Made by a program: the position numbers and the translations under genes. A stretch of 64,000 bases of DNA. Origin: Guillardia theta CCMP2712 (lineage: Eukaryota; Cryptophyceae; Pyrenomonadales; Geminigeraceae). Below are positions 32,011 to 43,937 of this stretch, one piece after another (within the stretch, counting starts at the first letter, position 1; the number at the start of each line of letters is the position of its first letter). The stretch is from assembly GCF_000315625.1 (NCBI RefSeq), contig NW_005434627.1:17379-81378 (forward strand). The letters run 5' to 3'. The notes under the pieces are model-generated. The model was not told the DNA's origin. It worked only from the letters and a program-made list of their open reading frames with translations, and did not search any database.

Positions 32011-33870
32011 CCCATCCCTCCCTCTCGATGCATGATGAATGTTGCCCATCCAGCGACCATCAGGCTACTGAAAGATGCCAAGACCAACATGGTGACAGAG
32101 GTCAAACATGAGAATCAAAGATGGTGGGTTTGAGTGGTATGCATGCTCACTTTGCAACTCTGATACTTTAGTGACAGATCCTGCTTCCCGGCGAGCAGTC
32201 ATCGTGCATGGATCAGGATGCCCAAAGCTCTGCCCTTTTCAACGCTGCACTTGCACATATTACATGTGGTGATGCACTCAGGTTGGCATTGCTACTCCAC
32301 ATACAGGTTGATGACAGACGTTATATTGTCTAGATTGTTTCGAACCCCAATTCCAGCTTGAACAACATTGTTGAAGACGTGCAAACTGTTAGCGGCAATC
32401 TGTTTCTCAAAAACAGATCCCATCACGAATCACGGTGAGGCTGAGATCAAGTGAAGATTGATCTTCTCATGTTTGTGTATCAGGTAAGCATCGTGCATCC
32501 ACATGAACAAGCAACACGGCATTTTTTTCCTTGGCACCTTCCTTCCTAGCAGAACAATGAACACATGTAAGATATTACATGCTCGTGACGATATCGACAG
32601 CAGACAAGTTTTACGACAAAAGAAAATTATGTAGGGATGATCTAAGTGTATCGAATACTTGCTGTTGGTGCTCAACATGTGGAGAAAAGACGATTTGAAT
32701 GAATTCATGAGAATTCATGACAGTGGATCACTTCTGAAGCAACGTATCTCAATGTTGCATACATAGCTTGACTTCATATCCTTACATCGTGAAAGTTGAC
32801 AACCTGTATGGAGTGAGCTTTTCTGCGTCACATCATCATGCTGAGATCTGCATGCAACTTTCCAGCGCAGTTGCAGAGTCATGTGCACAGGAGTTCTCTT
32901 GCAAGTAAACTAATTCCAGATCATGCTTAATGAAATGCGTACCGTCTGTTGATGCCTTGACCGAGAACAATCGTGTTACAGAGTATTGCTACTCGCTGCA
33001 TGCGAAGCTGCTACTGTCTACAACACTCTAGAGTTCTGAACATCATATCAGTCCACAGCATGCAGGTTGCAAGGTTCCGAACGAACCACGCTTCAAAGCA
33101 GGGCCATGAGCTTTGAATCATGCTTGATAGAACACGTACACTCAGCTCAGTTCATGCTTTCGTGACCCTAGTTGGATGTTCATACACCTTGCCAATACCC
33201 GTGAAACATGTTGCCTCTCCCATTCAAATGTATACTGTAAATCTGAGGCACAAAATTTCTAACATCAAATATCTTGAACTATGCAAAATCAAAATCCTTG
33301 ATTACACTATGATGAGGCAAGAGCAGGATGCTCGTTGTCCCATCTTGTTTGTGAGGGCACGAGTGAAGGTTGAGCTGCTTTGACAAACAGCACTGGATAT
33401 CTAGTGCAATACTTTACATCTCAAGCATTTGTTTATTGATAAAACATAACATTGTCGACTATGCGAATGAAAAATCATCACAGCAACACTTGGATGGTGC
33501 TTGATTCTGAACTTGCAAGATTAGATTACGATAAGGATGATTGTATTCACAAAAGCAATACAACGACCGTGTTATCAAGATATCTCATCGACATTAACTT
33601 CGAATCTTGATGGTCTATCCGTCTTCGTCATTGATTAGCGTTGTGCATATCCCTGCACCATCGCGAGAGGGCTGAAGGGAGGGGGGAGGGGCTCGGGGGG
33701 TCTACCATCATAAAATGCTGGACTCTTAAAAGTATTGTAATTTGTACCATTAAAACAAATAAATTAGTATTACAGGACCCACCCCTGTGCATTTCCCTCT
33801 TCAAACTCTACCACGCCTGTATCAAAGCCCCACAGGAAAAAGAACCCCAAAACCAACAAGCGAACGTAAT
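32011..33870. other. AT-richer intergenic, no gene supported
   Basis: No splice-consistent model or motif found. A 92-codon minus-strand frame (32430-32708) has no coding feel. An 11-bp direct repeat GAATTCATGAG/GAATTCATGAC lies at 32700-32720. Confidence 0.4.
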
Positions 33871-33879
33871 GTAGGCTGA

Positions 33880-34390
33880 GAACTAGGCCGCCGTGACTGA
33901 CTCAGTGAGTTGAGTTCAGCCTTCACAGGCCCCCCGGAGCCTGTGTGGCATTGTGCCAGCCGCTGGCATGACTCGTAACTTCCGGGCCCTCCGTCGGAGA
34001 GTCCGGGCCCGGCCCCCAAGACTCCGAGCCAAGTTACTGGCCGCGCCCAAGTGACTCAGTGCCATCATCGGGGATCGGACCGTACGGCGGCGGCGGGGAC
34101 CCGGCGTCACTCACCGTCTCAGGCCACACAGTCCGATCACCGTTGGCACACAGCCTCGGCGGCGGCGTGATCTCAAGTTCCCGGTGTGGCTCGGCGGCGC
34201 GGCGGGTCCGTAACCGCCGGAGTCTGACTCTGCCCTTCGTTCTGATAGTGCCTCCCGGGCACGGCGCGGCCGCATTCCGAAGTTCACCCGCCCGGCCCCC
34301 GGGGCGCGGGCGCCGGAGTCGCCGGGACTCGGCCGGGTGACTCGCCGGGCCGGCCGGAGGCGAGGCGGACCCGGTGTCACATTGACGCGC
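33880..34390. repeat. GC-rich island 6
   Basis: GACTCAGTGAG, GGCGGCGG and CGGGCCGGCCGG words; ends about 15 bp before a small gene. Confidence 0.6.
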
Positions 34391-34404
34391 CGCTAAAAGG
34401 GGAG

Positions 34405-34693
34405 ATGACTCTCATGCGGATGTTTATGCGGCTGCATGGCGGGTTGGAGGTCGATGAGGAAGACATGCAAGACTGCAAGGCTGCAGCGCAAGTTTGCACA
34501 ACCGTAGGATGCACAACAGACGAGTAAGTAGCTCTCTGACACAGTACATGTTAGTTGGTTGCCGTTTGCTCCTGATTGCATGCGATCAGTGTTGAATAGA
34601 AGTTGACTCTATCTTTCTGATTGTTGCAGTGATAAGGAGGACTTGTGCAATCTTCTCCGAAAGGTTCAATTCCCCAAGTACAGCTCGCACTGA
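34405..34693 (+). CDS. small acidic Cys-containing protein
   Basis: Model join(34405..34523, 34630..34693), 60 residues. The donor is CGA/GTAAGT and the acceptor TTGCAG, with a pyrimidine-rich end. The product has four Cys (QDCKAAAQVCTTVGCTTD; KEDLCNLLRKVQ) and ends FPKYSSH. No family recognised. The GC island immediately upstream leaves room for more 5' exons, so this may be only the 3' end of a gene. Confidence 0.45.
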
Positions 34694-35530
34694 TTCCCAT
34701 CGTCCGACATCAACATCGCACGTTTCTGCCTGTTCCTTTCGCCTCGGAGGCCATTCAAATGATCAGCCGCTAGTAATAGTATGCTAAAATATTGTATTGG
34801 CTTCAAGGCATATAAGATGTTACCAAGAGACTTGCCTGTCTCCTGAGACGTAATGGCAATGAGTAGGGTCATTGTGATGCTGGCACGACAAGAGCAGCTG
34901 TTGGCTTGCATACCAACATGCCGTCTGGATCAAATATACAATGATCCTTTTTTACGGTGCAATGCAAATGTGGTACAGGCAGAGCCATAGGATCTCAATC
35001 CTCTTAAACGGTACGATGTTGACAATACACGAGCAACTCCTCTCAGTGCTGTAATCTGTGTCACAAACACCATGTCCCCTTGATTATTACTGAATTTCAA
35101 GAATTGTGCAATTTCGTTCCGTGATTCGGAACTTTGACAGGAAAGTGGCGTGATTTGAGCAATGCGTTGCTGACAAGATCAATTGTCAAACATAGGTTGA
35201 TTAATTTGAGCCTGCTGAAGAAGAGTCATCGGCTGAAATGTCAAAATGTTTGGTGAAGACAAGCAATAACCGGCGTTCGGGTTCACTCGATGTTGTGCCG
35301 AATTTCAACACTTCCCTTGCTCGCAGAGAGAAGGAAATGAAAGCATACACCATGAATCATGCATGCATAAAATCAGAGACAATTCATTCCATAAATGATT
35401 GTGTAAGAAAGGAAGCTAAGCCGCCGTGAAACAAAACATTAAAGTTTCATCTCATTTCATGCTCCAACAGCGACTTGACATTTCGAGATGATGAATTCAT
35501 TGCTCCATAGCTGTGCCAGAACATGAGTGC
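34694..35530. other. intergenic, no gene supported
   Basis: AT-rich. A 63-codon plus-strand frame at 35238-35429 starts with ATG and is basic, but has no motif or splice support. Confidence 0.4.
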
Positions 35531-37004
35531 TCAAATAAAGCAAACTCCTGATACATCACCATCTCCTTCAATGATTGCGACTTTAGAAATGATCTCATCA
35601 TAGTATTCTAACGAAATGTGTCAAAGACCACAGAGCATCAAAACATGTTCAGCCTTACTCGTAGTCCCCTTGGGGTAGAAGAGAGGATTCTTGCTCTTAT
35701 ACTTGGGCTCGGCCTTGTCAAGATTGCTGGATGAAGTAAGCTTCCGGCATTGCCTGTATATTCAAGAGCTGGCACTTACCGGAATCTTTGAACCCCTTCA
35801 GGAGTGATCACAGTGATGTCCACGTTGCTGCCAAGTACAATCACTAAAGAATCAGTCAACGATGATTTCCTACCTTCCCGAACCAAGATCGTTGTCAATG
35901 CCAGATTGAATCGCAGCACGTACAAGGTCAATCCCCTAAATCATTGTTAGTGGAGACCGCTACAACTCAGAAAGCCCTGACCGGTTGTCTCTCAAGACCC
36001 TCTTGATATCCGGCCTCAAAAACCTTGAAACAATCGATGATCAGCTGCACATCGAAATTTAGCAGGGTACACACCGCCATTGCAGCAAGAGATCCGGATC
36101 CCATTGTTACAAAGGGCAGCTGATCAACGCTACCATGTCTATGTTGAGAGATCAGCAACTTCAGCGAGATCAACATTGGATATCATACGGATGAATGGTG
36201 TATAAAGAAGGCCCGGTCGAATCAACCCCACCAACCACAAGTGCAGCACTTATATAGCCCTTGTCTCGAGTTATATCTGAAACAAAGAAAGACAAATTCG
36301 ACATACCTGATATCTGAACAAATATTGCGAGAGCATAGTCACAGCAGTGATCACACGGCATTCGCGTCTGTAAATATGAAAATCAGAGAACATTGCCTCC
36401 AGTGATGATAAAGCACCCAGTATTCAATCGATGGAGCGTAAGGTTTGAAGCCATCATCTCTGTCGTGAAGAAAGTTCATTCAAATGTGCCATTCGGTGTA
36501 AATGAAACTGTCACCAGTAACATTTTCACAATCCGCAGATGTTCCGGCTCTGTACAAGTAATCAATGATACAGTCTTAGGCTCGAATGAAAAAATGAATA
36601 CCCGCAACAAAAAATATTCGGGGCAAGGTAGTGGATCTTTTCGCAATTCCTGTTCGATCATCAAACACATACAATCACATAGCTTTCAATACTTGTCGGC
36701 AACGATGGGTCCAGAGGTAGCGCGAGTATCAGCTCCAAGAACTACACCATCCTTGAAAATGATACCTGGAAAGGAACATACATTGAGAACGCAGGGATTG
36801 ATTTGCAAACGATTCACCAGCAATGGTGGTTCCGGTTTTCTTTGCTTTCTTAATGATGGAGCTGGAACCATAATTTGCTTGAGACTCTAGCCAGGCATTT
36901 CTACCACATCAAGTCATAAAAAGGGAAAAAGTGGTTCATCGTATCAACCTTTTGCAAAGGTCAAACGAAAATCCACCCTTGGGAATTTCAAGACTTGCTT
37001 CCAT
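35531..37004 (-). CDS. PSMB7: 20S proteasome beta2 (beta-type 7) subunit
   Basis: About twelve small exons on the minus strand, joined by 43-60 nt introns, give 276 residues. Propeptide GGFSFDLCKRN is followed by KAKK and the mature start TGTTIAGIIFKDG, placing the catalytic Thr at about residue 41. Further landmarks: VVLGADTRATSGPIVADKNC, EKIHYLAPNIFCCGAGTSAD, RYQGYISAALVVGGVD, SVDQLPFVTMGSGSLAAMAV, GIDNDLGSGSNVDI, KGTTKYYDEII, and stop at 35531-35533. This is the trypsin-like active subunit of the core proteasome in nucleus and cytosol. Every junction is in phase and the Asp-Lys and Ser-Gly catalytic surroundings are conserved, so I regard it as functional. Confidence 0.93.
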
Positions 37005-37534
37005 GATCCTGGAAATGAGAATCAATTGACCAGGCCGACATCTCACTCAGAAAATCAAAACATTCACATAGATACACCACTTGAAGCAAAGTCAATTCAA
37101 ACAAAGATGTGGACGAGACTGATGGAATACAACACAATACTAAGTAGAACCAGCTTCACTGCAAACTGGCTGATCTCCACCTTACTTAGATAGCCGATCC
37201 TGAGTTAGTTAATATGAAGCAGATTCATCTTTCGGCAAAATTCTCTTGCATAGTCACTAATCGCCTCCTTTCATCATCTCGAATCCACGATGTATCTGCA
37301 CAGACTCCTTGCTACTCCGTTCTCCTCGCTCTCCTTTCTCATTCATCTATCAACCGTCACTTCCTGTAACGATCCAGTGCTCTGGTCAACTCCGTCTCTC
37401 TCATTCCTGTTGTTTTCGAACTTCTACTCTCGTCCCCCTTCGTCTTCCTCCTCTTCGCCCTTCGCTGCTCATAGCAAATGCATCGCTGCTTTCAGTCCGC
37501 CAGCTGTCCATTCGGATTAAATCGATTTGAATCG

Positions 37535-38140
37535 AAATGGTTGCCGCAACCGGCCGGCCGGCGGCGCCCGGCATACACGCCCGGCCCGCGGCGGCCGGGC
37601 GTCACGCCCGTCCGAGTCAGACTGAGTCTCAGCAGCACGGTCACCGGACGTGACGGTGGACGCCGTATCACTGTGACGGTGCCAACGACCGAACTGAACT
37701 TGACCGTGGAAGTTTGTACATTCGTTCATGTCCGATCCGATCATGAGTCCAAACTTGGCAAAACTGACTTGAAAGTCGCTGCCGCCCGGAGCCTGTCAGC
37801 GGCCGGGCCGGGCACCGGGCGTCACAGGGACCGAGCCTGACGGCCCCAGTTTCATGTTGGCATTCATTCCAGCACGCCTGAAGCCTCACCGTCAGGCACC
37901 GTCAGAAAGACTGAGTCCTCAGGCCGAAACCGTGACACGGCACAACTTGCCAAGTTGTGATCGGACACACAGCGGAAGTTGCCACGCAAGGACCGTACGA
38001 TCAAGTCTCGGAGCTCAGTGGCCATCATGATTCAAGCACAGCCAGCGGCGGGCTAGCCTTGTCGGGACACAACTTGTGACACACAACTTGCGCGCAAGGA
38101 TGATCAATGAGCTGGGCGGCTACAGGGCGGCGTCAGCTTA
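37535..38140. repeat. GC-rich island 7
   Basis: GGCCGGCCGGCG, GTCACGCC and GACTGAGTC words from 37535 to about 37960, fading to milder sequence with ACACAACTTG repeats near 37940-38090. Upstream, 37290-37500, is C/T-rich. Confidence 0.55.
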
Positions 38141-38622
38141 ATGAAAATTTAGCAGATCTTTGATTCCGACACTACCTCCACACATTGCAAGAACTCAATA
38201 TGAGTTCTTGAGGAAGTCTTAAATACACACATTGGCATTAACAATAGAGGAAGCCAAGACTTTGCCATGTCTTAAGCTTGTTGAGAACTTTCCGTCTTCA
38301 AGGTGCCTTTCGTTCAATCATGGAAATGCTGCAATCCAACAGTGAAGACAAATGTGATTCCCATACACTTCGCTAAACCGAAACATGGCAATCCAGAAAT
38401 ATTTCTCCAGTCTGGTACATTTGAATCACAACAGAAAGTTGCTTTCTTGCCTTAATCAGTCAGGCAGAGTTGAATGTAACTACATTGGTATTTCATATGA
38501 TTTATTACACTTTCGGATCTGCTCAGCTTCAGAAGCGCACCAATTCTGTGAATCTATCTATCAAGGCCACTCTAACTATTATACACGAGCGCAAGTGATC
38601 ACACAAACTGCCTAAGGTAGGC

Positions 38623-39233
38623 TTAAGCACGCTCGCCACGGATGCGGCGTGCAAGCTGAATGTCCTTGGGCATGATAGTGACACGCTTGGCGTGGATAGC
38701 GCAGAGGTTGGTGTCCTCGAAGAGCGAAGTGAGGTAGGCCTCAGATGCCTCCTGGAGCGCCATGATGGCATGCGACTGGAAGCGAAGATCTGTTTTGAAA
38801 TCTTGGGCGACCTCGCGGACAAGACGCTGGAAAGGCAACTTCCTGAAATCCAAAAACATCAAGAAATGTAAATTTACGAAAAATATCAAGATATACCTGA
38901 TGAGCAATTCGGTAGACTTCTGGTATCTACGAATCTCACGGAGGGCAACAGTTCCTGGCCTGCATTACATATTACTCACTGCTGCGGCTGGCACAAAACA
39001 AACCATCACCTGAAGCGATGGGGCTTCTTGACACCACCGGTGGATGGTGCAGACTTGCGCGCAGCCTTGGAAGCAAGCTGCTTGCGGGGGGCCTGACGCA
39101 AACACCATCAGAAACATGAAAGCAAACTAAGCTCACAACAGCAGAATTTCTACAACAATCATATATCTCTAGGACAACTGAAACTCACCTTGCCACCTGT
39201 GGACTTGCGGGCTGTCTGCTTGGTACGGGCCAT
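38623..39233 (-). CDS. histone H3
   Basis: Model complement(join(38623..38842, 38897..38959, 39010..39092, 39189..39233)), 136 residues including Met, introns 54, 50 and 96 nt. The tail is canonical ([34 protein letters not shown]) and the end is [20 protein letters not shown] then A. Variable positions: Thr31, Phe41 and His87 ([11 protein letters not shown]), with [12 protein letters not shown] after helix 2; His87 recalls plant H3.3. One intron falls exactly after Lys14. Introns suggest a polyadenylated, replication-independent type gene, which is inference. It packages DNA in the nucleosome with H4, H2A and H2B. Confidence 0.96.
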
Positions 39234-39329
39234 GGACGATTAGTCTGGTTAGTGAGAGGAGAGGAGACGGGAACGAGGAAGGGACAGGAATACGCGTGGG
39301 ATGTCCCGGTCGCTGAGCGGTTCAAATGC

Positions 39330-40150
39330 CCTCTCCTTTTTATTCCAACCACCCCCACCCTCCCGCCCCTACCCCCTTTTGACCACATTTCTTCATCTCC
39401 GGCCTTTACTACCCACCCTACTTTCCCTGCTTTTCCTACCTAGCAGTGCCCCACCCCTGCGAGATTCACGGCCCTCAAGCCCACCCCCCCAATTCTCTGC
39501 GCACCACCCATGAATTCTTTTGGTCACGTTCTCTGGAGCGGGCTTCCAAAACCCCTCAGACGTAGGGGACAAGGGTCAGCGATCTCCCAATTGTCACCCC
39601 TAGTCGGGAGGTGACCCCTCCTCCTTCCATCCCCGGGCTTGTCACTCCTCCGGCCCCTCCACGGCCCGGAATCCATGTTGCCCCAAGTATACTGGGAACC
39701 ACCCTACCATCTAATTTCCTCTTAGCTACCAGAATTCACTACCCCTACCCACCAATTTCAGACCATGCATAGCTAGAGTACTACCCCACCCTCAATTTCC
39801 ATCCATGCGCACCGAGGTGATAACGGCACCTACCCCATGTTTAGGTCAACATCTGACATCCATACCCTACCAAACACCTCCAAACACAAATACCACCCCG
39901 ACCTCCTTTACAAGAACATAGCCACCCCTTTGATTCAATACAGCCACCACCACCCATCAAACATCAAATTGGTCTAGAGTACCCCTTATTTTATGAGATT
40001 TGGGCACCGGTGACGAAGGGAAAAATTTGAATCCTGGGTCCCCAGACCCCTTTATCTTATAGCTAGCTAAAATGAGGGGTACAACACAAGGTGTGGAGCA
40101 CTCTGGGTGGGTTCCCCTGGTAGGGTCCAACCCCGGACCCCTTACCAGAT
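39330..40150. repeat. TACCCC/CACCC-rich island
   Basis: Plus strand dense in CTACCCC, ACCACCC, CCACCC and GTACCCC words upstream of histone H3. 40150-40900 follows with a mixed stretch and no gene. Confidence 0.6.
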
Positions 40151-40944
40151 CATCTCATCCGTTACGGCCCCGAAAGTGCGAAATCTTCTAATTTCACAAT
40201 TTCAATTTCTCCAACGCTTTTTGAACTTTTAGAGGAGTTGCACTTCGGTATGTTTCAGATAGTACGTTTCATTCGCAGGGCCCGAAAATTTGAAAAATAT
40301 AAAATGAGTTTAACGAAAATCCAAATGGTAGTACTGTGTGTGAGACAGATATCATTATTTCCTATCATCAAATTTTTGACTGATCAATTTTACATATGTA
40401 ATTCTCAACATTGCTGCTATATTAGGAAATTTATTCTCCATTAGATACTAAATTTCTGTACCAATAGCTGTACCAGGGGGAATAGGTGATACCAGCCGAG
40501 GAGCCGGGGACGAGCCGCGGCGCCCGGGTTCGGGCTTTCCCCAGTTTCCTTCTTACCAGCAAGTAAAAAACAATTCTTTTTATTTTTTTTTAGAGATGAG
40601 TAAATTTGATTTTGTGTGCTGTCGAGTTTTCAGTATAAGTCCTTGTTCGGGCGGGGCCCGTCCGGTGATGTAAGATTACAGTTACGAGCAGTTACGAGCT
40701 GCGTGCCCAGCGAAATGCGTGGCGGCGACGGAAAGCACTCGATGAGGTGGGAGGCTCCTTGTTTGTGATCAGCTCTGCCACCATTTGTTCAATATCAGTT
40801 CATCTTGACATAGATTCCTGTTAAACTGGAAATCTATTCCAAACCTCCGCCTCCATCCTTCTTCTTCCCTACTCTCTCATGTTGCCAAGCCATGTGGCTC
40901 AACTTTGCGCTATCGAAGCAATACTAAAGCAGCTTCATCAACAG

Positions 40945-41963
40945 GCCTTTGATTCGTTCAATCTTGTTGATTCTTCTGGTGGATCAAGCTGGTGGTGCCA
41001 TCCCCACAAGGTAGGTCCCCTGTGAGATTTTCCCCAGTGGTTGTTAGCACGACTCCAACCACGCCTCTTTCAATGTCATTCAGACAGTCATGGCATGGTT
41101 TCTCTTTTTCTTTTTGCAAACATTGTGCAAGGCTTACATACTGAATCATGATCATTTTCGTGTAGGGTGGTAGACGTTGACATCAGCAACGCCCATGGCG
41201 AAGTGGTGGACATTGACCTGGGTTCTGGAAAGCAAACCAACAAACCTGCCGACACTGGGTTGCCAATAGGAGGCGAGGTTGTGGACTTGGGCTCAATTCT
41301 CTCTCTGCTTTTTGGAGGAGACATCTCAGTGCCTAGTGGAGGAAACGTCATAGAGGTGAACTTGGATCAACCTCCAGTGCAGCATCCCGAGCCAGCCGAG
41401 AGTTTCATCATCTTTGGTATGCCACCAGAGATCAACGTTCGATCAAAATTTGATCAAGAAACTCAGGTGGATCCTCACGAGGTGCTCACGTCATACGCTC
41501 CATGAATGATATGGAAGAAGCTGGCCTTTCTCCCGAGATACCTTTTGATCCATTTTCCCCAAGGTAACCACAAGTTTATCAAGTTGGTGCTGTCCTGTTG
41601 AGTTGCGAAATCAGGCGGCGATTCAGCGGCGATGCTCACTGGGTAGAGGGTAGAAAACGACCGATCTCGCCGAGGGACTTCGAAAAGAAAATGCAGGTTT
41701 TGGTTTTGATTTTGAGAAAAGTAATGTTTGCCGTCTCACGTGGGATTATGACAGAGTTCAAGGAAGGCTTTTGGATACACACCTGAAAAGGTGGACTATG
41801 ATACAATTGCAGGGAAGCAGGTGTTGGAGAATCTTTTTTGATGGCTCGTATTCACTGTTTTGCCATGAAGGGTTGGAGAAGAAGTCAATCAAGTTCATCC
41901 GGAAGATACGATTTCCAGGAAAAAATGAAGGGCTCAGTGACAGCTACAGGATCTGTCACATGA
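40945..41963 (+). CDS. secreted acidic protein with GEVVD repeats (start unresolved)
   Basis: Exons about 40945-41010, 41166-41416, 41482-41563, 41615-41696, 41755-41820 and 41871-41963; introns 155, 65, 51, 58 and 50 nt, all in phase. The first exon reads LIRSILLILLVDQAGGAIPT, a signal-peptide core, but no ATG is in frame, so one more 5' exon exists. The next exon has a repeated theme (VVDVDISNAHGEVVDIDL; GGEVVDLGSIL; GGNVIEVNL). The C-terminal part is basic and Ser-rich (RKRPISPRDFEKKMQ, GWRRSQSSSSGRYDF) and ends ATGSVT. No family recognised. Splice phases and composition make it a convincing gene; its function is unknown. Confidence 0.55.
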
Positions 41964-42159
41964 TTGTGACAAAGGCAGGTCAGTATGTTCAATGCTCAAT
42001 CCTTCAGGTCTTACAGGCTGTTTAGACAAAACGTATTCGAAATTGCGGAGTCCATGCGGCCCGTGCACATGTGAGAGTGAAGCGACCGACAGCAATGCCT
42101 CTATTGCGAATCAAAGCTTTATTTCCGCGGTTCAATTTTCGGCACAGCGTATTCATATT

Positions 42160-42760
42160 GACTCGGCGGGAGTCGGAACCCGGTTGGCGTTGGCAAGTCA
42201 GTGATCAAGATATGACGGCGTTCAACACTTTGAAAGCTTGAAGCATCATGGGAAGGCCCGTCACTGTAGGCATAATCGGAATGAGCGGACGGTGCCACCG
42301 CCGGCTGACTCCCGCGGCTTCCCGGGGACTCAACCGTTCGGCGCCGGACTCGGCTTGAAATTCCGGCGCTGGCACACGGTGACAGCGGCCGCTGTGGCCA
42401 CGCCGTCAAGAGCTTGAGCGACGCAGAAGCAAGCCCCAGGCGGCCGGGCCGGCCGATGCACCGTGCCGCCGCTCGGGTGACCGTCAGTGGTGCAGCCACG
42501 GTTCCACCGGCGCCGCGCCGGGCAGACGGAGAGTCTCTCCATTCCGTAATGCGGTCCGACGCCGTGGCACGGCGTCTCCCGCTGCCAGGCTGAGTCGGCC
42601 CATCATGGCACCGTCCGGTGGTGCCACCGGACCGCCGGGACTCCGGGAGGCCGATGACCCGGCGGACGGTTGGCCGCGCGGCGGGCATGCCGCGCCACTG
42701 AGAGTCGGACAGCCTGTCAGTAGTCACTCACCGTACGGTAGTGACTCATTGCACTGACCG
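42160..42760. repeat. GC-rich island 8
   Basis: CGGCCGGGCCGGCC, CCACCGG and GACTCC words, ending in CAGTAGTCACTCACCG, about 200 bp before the tRNA. Confidence 0.6.
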
Positions 42761-42961
42761 TTGGAAATGTATGCCTGCAAGGAATCATGCGCGGCTCATC
42801 ATTAAACTTCGGATGCTTATGATAAGTCACTGTAAAGCCAAGTTATCAGTACGGTATGTTTTCGCCGGGTGACAGTCACTTAGCCGGGAGTCGGTCTAGT
42901 TGTGAGTCACGGTCCTGTTTGAATTGTGATATAGATACCAAATTGCATCCTGTGTCTCCAA

Positions 42962-43033
42962 GCGTTCGTAGTGTAGTGGTTAGCACATCAGCCTTCCAAG
43001 CTGGTGGCCCGGGTTCGAGTCCCGGCGATCGCA
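42962..43033 (+). tRNA. tRNA-Gly (anticodon UCC)
   Basis: Seventy-two nucleotides fold as a cloverleaf. Acceptor GCGTTCG pairs with CGATCGC plus discriminator A. The D arm contains GTGTAGTGGTTAGCAC; the anticodon loop is CTTCCAA with TCC at 42995-42997; the T arm is CCGGG-TTCGAGT-CCCGG. GGTTCGAGTCC fits the B box. No CCA is encoded and no intron is present, as in a nuclear gene. Acceptor pair 4:69 is T-T (42965/43029), a mismatch against the usual T-A. Confidence 0.93.
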
Positions 43034-43037
43034 TACC

Positions 43038-43042
43038 TTTTT
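43038..43042 (+). terminator. RNA polymerase III terminator
   Basis: Run of five T four bases after the tRNA-Gly end. Confidence 0.7.
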
Positions 43043-43569
43043 GCTGTGCGTAATTGTGAAGTACCGGTACATTTGAGTCTCATGCCTGGTGGGGTGGTCT
43101 GTTTTCCTTTTTCCTTGCAAAGGCTGTGTCACATAGGACCTGCCTACTATAGGCAACTAGATATCGTCCTACAGGTCTCCATTAGAGCATGCGGACTGAC
43201 TTTTTTTAACCCCTCTTTCCGACGTCCAATTGAGGGGTGAACCTAGACATCTGCAGTCCTAGCACCTCTATATTGTAGCTCCTTGCCTTTTAAGTCCTAG
43301 GATAATGTCTAGGAAATCCCTAGGGACGGTGAGCAAGATAGGAGCCTATGAGGGGGGAATATCGGTATGACCGAATCGTAGGTGAGCGAGTCTATGGGGT
43401 CATAGAAAAGGGCCTTAGCCTTGTTTTGATAGGAAATCGGTCCTAGGAGCATACGGATTGCGTCAAGGCGACCTATGAAGGGGCTGAGGAACGATACGAG
43501 CTGATAGGACCTGGTGCAAGGGGAGATTGGAGGGAAGTGATACCACTACGTCCTCCGTGGGAAGAGGAA

Positions 43570-43680
43570 GGAGGCACGAGGGAGTGAGGGAGAGAGGGAG
43601 GGAGGGAGGGAGAGAGGGAGAAAGGGAGAGAAAAACAAAGAGGGGGAGAGAGCGAGGGAGCGAGGGAGCGAGGAGGAATA
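43570..43680 (+). repeat. GGGA/GAGGGAGG purine repeat
   Basis: Tandem GAGGGAGG and GCGAGGGA units. 43040-43570 around it has many CCTAGG/TAGGA words but no gene. Confidence 0.9.
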
Positions 43681-43937
43681 CCAGTCAAAGAAGAGTTCTT
43701 TGAGATTCTTCGAGGTTGTTTGTTATCAGCCTGATACAACTTCATATGCACATTGCCCCAGTTGATTTTTTTTCGATCATTTATTGAGTGAGGATCTTCG
43801 AATACGTGATTGGCACCCAAAGGCATTGATTTTCTCAATTTTTTTACGAGCTCACATCATATTTGAGATTGCACACGATCACATTGAGACTAACTGGATT
43901 CAACTGGTACTTCTGTAAATCTGCAGCATAGCATCCA

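Noticed and set aside
42119-42727. 202-codon minus-strand frame
   Set aside because: It lies in GC island 8; Arg/Pro/Gly-rich composition typical of GC-driven open frames.
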